This document shows positions 57,001 through 64,000 of a DNA stretch of 64,000 nucleotides, one piece after another; positions within the stretch are counted from its first letter, which is position 1; the number at the start of each line of letters is the position of its first letter. Position numbers and translations under genes: made by a program. Below the pieces are notes generated by a model. That model did not search any database and was not told the DNA's origin. It saw nothing but the letters and a program-made list of their open reading frames with translations. Source of the stretch: Lactifluus volemus (Eukaryota; Basidiomycota; Agaricomycetes; Russulales; Russulaceae); NCBI GenBank assembly GCA_022376515.1, contig WTXI01000017.1, positions 310,001-374,000 of the forward strand, given 5' to 3'.

Positions 57001-60000
57001 TCCCTTGGGAGATCAACACTATCCCCACTCGTACAACTCATCGCATGCAGTCTGTCCCTGAGCCTACGATACGGTACCTGTACCAATCTAACACAAACCA
57101 CTGATCTGAAGTCTCAAGTACAGTGAATATGGTCAGGGATCAATGAAATAACGGAGTGACACAGACTTGGCCAGGGGCCAAGGAGCGCTGATGTAAGCAA
57201 AGGGCACAATCCATCCGTTCGGCTAATTGTCCTCGAGTTTCACGCTCATCGCCTTCTTGACTGCGGAGAAATGCAATTTCCCCGACCTTTCCACATCTCA
57301 ACGACAAACAGATGCGCATGCTCTATGTACGAGCCGCAGACGATCAGCTTAGCCCGGCCACTAAGCATTCAAGCTGTATTAGAGGTAGATGGTCTTCAGC
57401 TTGGTCTTCGGACTCCGAGCCCCCTTGGAGGCCATAGCATAGACGGAAAGCAGAGGAAAATTGAGCCTGGAAACTACTCACAATCGCTAGACTCGAAGAC
57501 AATCTCCCTTGAGCTGACTCGAGCATCGCTACGACCAGCGACAACGTGATGACAGAGCAAGCGCAGAGTCAAACTGTCAAACCGAATACCCAAGAGTCAG
57601 TCAAGACAAACATCACCATGACATCTTCAATCGAAATTTAACTTCAGGAGAAGCGAGTCCTATGGGGCTCGTTTCAGGCGCCTGGTGAGGGAATTGTGAG
57701 TGCTGACGTTGGTGTCGGCTCCCCACCGCAGATGAGCTAAACTTCGTATAGTAAATAAACCACCCAGGGACAGCGGCTATGGCAGTCACCACCGATTACA
57801 AGTATGCTGCTCGAGCCTGAGCATATCCAACACCGTTTTCTAGTCGTTGTTTCAAAACCATCACTCCTTCCACATACGTGTCAGTCCGTCAGTTTCGCGT
57901 CTACTCCACCTAGAGAGGGTTTATTGATGGAGACGCTGTGGATAAGACGGCACACCCACCTTCACACTCACAGCGCGGCACAGCTAGCTTCACGGCCTAC
58001 TTCCGACTTGCCATGAAATAAATTGTCATACTACTTGGGTCCATACGTAGTTGATGTGGCAGCACTAGTGGTAATGTGGACTGCCTCACAATCCTTGATG
58101 AGTCGGAGAGGTCTTGGGGCTCTTATTGTGACAACCAACTGGGGGGACTCTTCCTTTGATCTCGATGGTAAGTTACTCTTTTGGCCTCCAACCCCTCCTC
58201 CGAATACCACGGATTCACAGCCTTCGGTTTTTTTTCTTCGGTTTCAGGGGTCGAATGCGCAGCCTATACGTCCAATCGTGACTGCAATACGTTTTCGCGA
58301 CCTGTCCCATGACTTGTATAATGCCTATTTAAAGAATATGCCATTGGGAGATCTTTCCTAGGATATCGAGCCCTTTTATCGGCATTCATTTCAAGTGACA
58401 AGGTGGCGCACACAGGTATTCGGGAAAGGGGGGTCGAATATGTCCCCTTTTGCTGCTATACATCAAAGAAAAAAGGTTTTTTGCAGTCCCCTCCATCCGG
58501 TAGCGATTTAATCGTCGGGGAGATATTCTGGCACGGCTGCTACAGGCAACGTTGTATTTTTCTTTTGTCTTTTATTTTCATTGTCATCTCATGCAGTGTC
58601 TGCTTCGTTTTAGGCCTTCATGTTCCAGTTTGGCATCTATCAGAGCTTCCGTTGTCATTTCAATGGGCGTCCCAACGACCTTTGGTCCTTCGCTGACACT
58701 GTCAGCGTTGTGTCCATTCAAGTTACTGTCAGCTACCTGAACCGAACAGTAATACTCCAGAGCATTTCTCCAGGTTCCCAGTAATCCACACGATTTTATT
58801 GCGAATCAACAGAAAACTAGCGTTCAAGATACTGGCATAAGTGGGGCTAGAATATTGCCTTGCTCATTCAAACCAGAAACCGCTCTAACACCAAGTCGAC
58901 CCACCTAATGCCCGGGAGTATCCGCACCTCTGCCATCGTCCTGAGGGGAGTGCTCTTACACTAATTGACCCAGATAAATTGCAGCATATCCAGAAGGGTC
59001 GAGACCTGATCTGAGGAGGACATGAGGCAAAGATATTTGGGGTATTGGTCATTAAAGTCAGACAAAGTCATATCGAAATCTGCCCGCCTCTGGAGACTAC
59101 TCTGGATGAAGAAGAAACCTTGGAAACAAAAAAAAGGATTTCCCTATGGATTGGATTTGGGCCCTCACCTTCTGCCGTCTCGTAATAAGATGGCGACCGC
59201 GCCACTGTCACAATCGGTGAGTACAAAGGGGAGAGCCTACTCACTGGTAGAAGAATATTTTTGATAATGAAACCTGTTTGGCACCAATTGCAGAGGAGAT
59301 TTGCTTCTGGGAGCCTGGCCAGGGAGTGAGAATGGCGGTGGATTTATTGACGTAGGGATTCCATGATAGGAAAATAAATTGTTAGAAGTGGGTATTTTTT
59401 CGTTTTCCCGCCAATGCGTGAGAGCCCTTGGCCGTTGCGAACACAACCCTTTGTTAGCAGTAATTAAAGGATCACAAACGCTAACATTTAAGGACGCCGA
59501 ATCACGGACCATTTACGTAGTCCATATGCTGAATCAACACGTCGTCGGTAGAGAGTTTCCAAGTCCAACGAAAACCGCGTTGCCTGTGTATCCCTACGGG
59601 TTTCGCGGCACACTAAGGCCTCAGAAATGCCCACTCTAACGCTGTGTCAGCTGTGATACAGGACCTTAATTGACCCTGAGGGGTAGACCTCCGAGTCGCA
59701 AGACCGACTACAATCTCCGGGCCTGAGCCTGAATCCCTTCATCTGTATATTTCCTATTTTGAAAACCATGCGGGGATCCGGAAGCGAGGTAAATTACCTC
59801 GATGTCATTAGCCAACTTGGAGAAACTCGGACAACTGAAATTATTTCAGCAAGGGCATCACGGCCTCTGTCATAATCACCGTTGATCGAGATCATCAGCG
59901 ATCAACCGCCCATCAGAAATCCCTACATTTTCCCACGGATTCAAGCAACACCCCAACTGTCACGGGCTCGCTCCGGGTCGCTCGAGACTCGGGCTGTATC

Positions 60001-61678
60001 TAGGTAGAACCCGTACCTTTACTCTTCTACAAGATCTCCTTTTTTTTTAATTTAGCAAAGTAATAACCCCAACAGGGTGGCGGTTTTTTTTTTTTCATCC
60101 TGCATATCCGATGCAAGTCAGGGTTGGTTATGGAAGCTACACCGCAATGGCTTCGCAACCACGGAAACTCTATAAAATGCGGGGTTATTGAGTACCCTAG
60201 TACGTTACCTCTGATTGGTCCCGCTCATGATCAGCTGCGTACTCGCAGCTCTGCTGTACGTTAGTGATGCCCTTCCATACCACGTGTCACAGTCCTTGTC
60301 ACTTTGGTGGTACGAAGCTGGCCGCGCTCTACATGGAAAGCTGGGCGGTAGGGGCATACAACCAATTATATTGTTCTTGAGACATATATTTTCTTCCCAG
60401 CGTCCCTCGTCGTAATGAAACAGGGCACGGACATTGGCAAGCCCGATTTAGAGTCAACTCTTGGATTCAGGTTCAGGAGAGAGCTTAACATGACAGGATC
60501 GATCGACATCGTCGACACAAAAATAGTCCATTCTTGCCTAAATGAGTTCGTTGTCTAACGCAGATGTCGACAGGAAACAGGCCCCACCTGCCAGTGGAGC
60601 TTTCCATCCAATCCCTGAGTACAAATGCGCAGCTCCGAGTCATTGGTACGAGATGTCCATTCCAGTAAATGAATGTTTTGTTTTTGGAGCTGAGTGCCGA
60701 GCGCCGCAGGTCCATGCTGTTGTATGATACGATTCGTATCTGGGTTCTCTGTCCATACCCAGTCCATCAGAGGAGTTAATATCACTGGGCCGGCGGGTGA
60801 GGTTGTCCTCAGCAACCGGTGGTTACTAACTTCTTTGCTCCACTGGTAACCATTGAGTGCACCATGTCAGCCAAGATGTCAACGCCTTCGCTGATACGGG
60901 GGAGGTCGAGTCCATTACATAAACGAAGCCTTACTAAATCGGGGTGATCTTTGTGAGCTTTGTCATCATTTAACCTGTTTTAGGAGCCTGCGGGCCGCGT
61001 CACGGTGTCCTCCCACCGAGACGCAGGTGACAGTGATTCCGTGAGCTTGTGAAGTGTAGAACAAAGTCGGTCGAGGGATGTAAGGAACGTAAATCAGGAC
61101 AGACCGAGCGTTCGGCTCGCTGCTTTACTGGAACCAGATATGGGCGTGCGCTTTCTCCGGGCCTTTCCTTTTCTTGCGTGCTCTAATGCTCTACATACCT
61201 ACATCACAGAACGAATCTTCTTCTGCGATGGTCATGAGAATGAAGAATTATGTAGAGACCGCTTAACGGTGACTCTGTTACTAAACCTTGCGTATCAGCC
61301 CATGTGGCTCTAGAATGTCGGATTGTGCTGCCTCGCGTGTGAGGCTAGTTCTCAGTCCCCAGACTAGTGCCCACCAACCCCGGATTTTGTCAGCATATGG
61401 GGAGAGTTTTCATGGAAACGATTACACTAGGCAGGCCCCATGACCAATGAGTTGGACGTAACTATTCGATAATATTAATCATTAGCTATGCAACTAAAGG
61501 ATAGTGCATGGCCTCGTTCGTGGATATGTTACAACAGAAACACAATCACAGTCTAGTACACCTACAAGCCATTGTCCCATGTAAAATAAAGGTAGAGATA
61601 GAACGTCATGCATCGAATTAAGTTAAACATTGAGTACAACAGGAATCTGATCGTCCAAGTCGGGCGGAAGAACAATCT
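54014..61678. other. 7.7 kb between the GATA paralogues, no gene recognised
   Basis: Many frames of 60-112 aa on both strands, none with a recognisable domain. The longest are 54089-54454 minus, 55709-56038 minus and 58023-58361 plus (112 aa). T-runs lie at about 60040 and 60085. A real but unfamiliar multi-exon gene could be hidden here. Confidence 0.35.
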
Positions 61679-62429
61679 TCACCAAGACGGAGTCGTGAAA
61701 GTAATGTCGGTGGGTGGTAAATGTGAGCCTGCACTATAAATAGTCGATTGTTGAATATCGGGGTAGCACGCGGGACTTGAAGAGACGTCGGACGTATCGT
61801 GCGTCACGCACAACGCGTCTGGTGATAGCATCTTGTCGCTTACGGAATCGAAAGAGTTGAAGGAGCGAGCAGAGTGGGGTGGGACGATTGCCGAATGATT
61901 GTTGTGATAATGGCGATGTTTGTCAATGCCGTCGTTACTGACGACATTCGACCGTCCAAGCGACCTCCGACGGCGTGGAAACGTTTTTGGCCGCGGAACC
62001 GAATGTGTGCGCTCAAACAGTCCGCATTTGTTGCAGAGCTAAGAAAACAACAAAAAACGAATGTTAGACAAAAAGAATCAAATTTTAAGAACCGACATTG
62101 AAACATACCAATTTCCCAGGGCTGAGCATCGAACGGCGCCATGTCGTGGTCTCATGGGTTTTACAATTGAAGCATCGGCGATGGACACCATGGCCGAGCT
62201 TCATCATCGCATCATCTGTGTAGATGACTTCGTAGGTCCTGATCCTGGGGAATAGTTGATCGAGCTTGCCTCTTGGGCCGTTGATGTACGGAGTTTGTGT
62301 AAGAGGATCGACGGGGTGTGCTAGGACATCTTGTCGCGCGTCGTATCCGTTTACACGCTCGGTAAAATCCCAACCAGGGGGATAGCTGCCACGACGAGAA
62401 TAGTCGTAGCCCATGTTTGAAAACGCCAT
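61679..62429 (-). CDS. GATA-type zinc-finger protein 2, 226 aa from the first safe ATG, two exons
   Basis: Exon 1 is 62109-62429 and exon 2 is 61679-62038, with a 70-nt intron (GTATGT...TTCTTAG) at the same place in the finger as in the paralogue at 53156-54013. Finger cysteines are C86, C89, C109 and C112 (CFNCKTHETTTWRRS, SPGKLLCNKCGLFERTH), with the basic RPKTFPRRRRS tail. Exon 2 has no ATG and ends in TDITFTTPSW. A Ser/Gln-rich start MSSSQSQSP at 62542, resembling the start of the paralogue (MSSHSQSP), lies upstream in a different frame, so either the true N-terminus is frameshifted or translation starts at 62429. Likely a nuclear DNA-binding regulator. Confidence 0.82.
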
Positions 62430-62542
62430 TTGTTCTTGGTCAAGTCGTGCAGAGAAAACGCTTGGGACGGAGCCTGGTTCTGAGTGACTGTGACTGTGCC
62501 ATGAAGAATCTGTCTTGGTGACTGAGACTGAGAGGAGGACAT
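62430..62542 (-). pseudogene. Out-of-frame N-terminus of GATA protein 2
   Basis: The ATG at 62542 begins MSSSQSQSPRQ. One frame over, reading into the annotated exon, codons give TDSSWHSHSHSEPGS, which parallels SSSWDNSSESSAESS in the paralogue. A single-base gain or loss between the two would explain this. No GT-AG intron can join them. Confidence 0.5.
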
Positions 62543-63559
62543 GGGAATGGGAGTTCGTGAAGTGGGGGGTTGTGCAAGTGCCCCATTGTCGGGAAATCTG
62601 AAGTGCGATGATCAGGAAAACGTTTCAAATTGCTTCCGATGATGAGGAACATACCTGAAAGTAAGGGTGCTCGAGTCTGCGTGGGATGACATCGGTGGTT
62701 TTTGGGAGTGCTGGATTGTGGCAGCGAAATAGATTAAGGCAGACAAAGTTGATAGCGATCGATGTGAACGAGATGTTCCGTTGGCAAGACCCGCCTGGGG
62801 TAAATGGATGATGATAATTTCGGGATACGAACAACCTCGATCATTTTATAACCCTACGGAGGCTACGCAATACATTCACATCAAGCGCCGAAACCCGCTG
62901 ATGGGGGAGCCAGGTCCAATTTTCGGTAAACGATGAATGCAACAAGTGAAACCCGATAGACGTAATTAGGTCCGCTCTGACCCCGGAGTCCAGAAACAGT
63001 AAAGGTCGTGTACAACCGACGTCTTGTTACTGTATTACATGAACAGCAAGTAAAGACATTGATCGGGCAGCCACAGGACTCGGATCGAGTTAATCAAGAC
63101 TCGAGTTAAGCGAGGCATTTGAAAGCACTTGAGGCTTCTAAGCGGCGGGTAGTGGTGAGAAGTCATTAAAGGGGCCTAGGGTTAGCATCGCCTACCTGCA
63201 GCATTATCCGCTAGTCGACCGGCCAGCCCGACCTGGCGCTGAAATGCACAGGATGAGCCTGAGGGTTTGTTTAACATGTGGGCCGAATGCCGATGCTGGC
63301 AGTATCCGGGCCGCGGAGCCACCTCCTTATAGCCACTGCCATGTGTCGTCCTCCGCGTCGGGGGTGTTTATTCATACCCCTAATTTCGTTTAGGTGGTCA
63401 CTCTTATGTTGCGGCGACCAAACACTGGCCAGATCTCTTGCCGGTGGCCTCTTTGATTTCTCGCATATACTGTACTACTACAGAAGTTGACAAGTCCGGG
63501 TGCCCAGATCCCTCAGGCGGTCGGTCCACCCCCATCAATCTCTCGTCCATGCATTTAGG
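62543..63559. other. Upstream of GATA gene 2, no gene recognised
   Basis: Short frames only. Confidence 0.35.
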
Positions 63560-63685
63560 TATATACAGAGCTAGGACGTCTGCCAGTTTTTAGTCCCATA
63601 TCTTTTGTTACAGGATCGTTCCAAGATGTCTCTCTCCCCGATGTTCCCGACGCCCAGCTTCGATGAGTCCTTGCGAGTGAACTGA
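63560..63685 (+). other. Possible start of a gene running off the right edge
   Basis: TATATA at 63560-63565 lies 61 bp before an ATG at 63626 that opens MSLSPMFPTPSFDESLR. The frame stops at 63685 unless the GTGAAC at 63677 is a splice donor. The arrangement resembles the TATA-to-ATG distance of the gene at 41850, but there is no further support. Confidence 0.2.
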
Positions 63686-64000
63686 CAAGTGATTGATGTC
63701 GGATTTTCTCTCTGATATCTGCACATTCGATCTAATTGGATGATCGTGAATCATTCATGAACGATGAACGGGTACAGTAAATGACTGTCGGACAAGACGA
63801 CACTGGCAGGCACAGCGTCCCAAAACGTGTGTTAGTCTCGAGACAACGGTCGTCACGCTATCGTCTCAGTTGAGCCTCGGGAAAGGCTTGTCTCCATCGC
63901 CGCATCTACTCCACCATTTAAGGAAATTGACGGACAGAGTGAGTTCACCAGGGTCCCAATCTTCTCATCCCTCCGAGTCTGTCAAGACATCTTCTGTCTC

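Overview
This 64 kb window looks like nuclear DNA of an agaricomycete basidiomycete. The grounds are short (50-65 nt) GT-AG introns, a NACHT-WD40 (NLR/STAND) gene with almost identical WD units, Agaricomycete-style GATA fingers with a long loop, copia and LINE relics, and a solo LTR of gypsy-like look. The repeat load and NLR style would suit a Rhizoctonia/Ceratobasidium-type fungus, but that placement is inference. No rRNA, convincing tRNA or CRISPR array was seen.

Left part (1-31 kb) is repeat-dominated. A copia pol frame, uninterrupted in the window, runs off the left edge and is followed by its polypurine tract and 3' LTR. Next is a decayed copia gag on the minus strand, split by a 936-bp solo LTR that has a 5-bp target duplication and a regular 26-bp array of TGASTCA (Gcn4/AP-1-type) sites upstream of a TATA box. 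From 5.6 to 27.4 kb at least six same-strand copies of one dispersed repeat (up to about 2.4 kb) alternate with unrelated debris; each fuller copy carries a small conserved reading frame. Among them lie a truncated Sla2/HIP1R actin-binding (THATCH) fragment, a kinase-like (APH-fold) gene, and a 5'-truncated LINE with a perfect 15-bp target duplication and A13 tail.

Middle part (27-41 kb) holds a five-exon NLR gene (NACHT plus 12 WD repeats) and a three-exon seven-beta-strand lysine methyltransferase of the METTL21 type. It also holds a second, inverted and frameshifted copy of the kinase-like gene with its neighbour (37.3-39.5 kb matches 19.2-22.4 kb in inverted orientation), a direct duplication (34.8-35.5 kb matches 18.4-19.0 kb), and a second LINE relic.

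Right part (41-64 kb) is gene-like: a secreted Ser/Thr/Pro repeat protein, a copia gag relic, SHG1 (COMPASS subunit, five small exons) in tandem with the mitochondrial phosphate carrier (five exons, one GC-AG intron), and two paralogous GATA-type zinc-finger genes 8 kb apart that share an intron position. Long stretches between these show no recognisable coding signal. Gene models were built by eye from splice signals and reading-frame phase; transcripts have not been seen.
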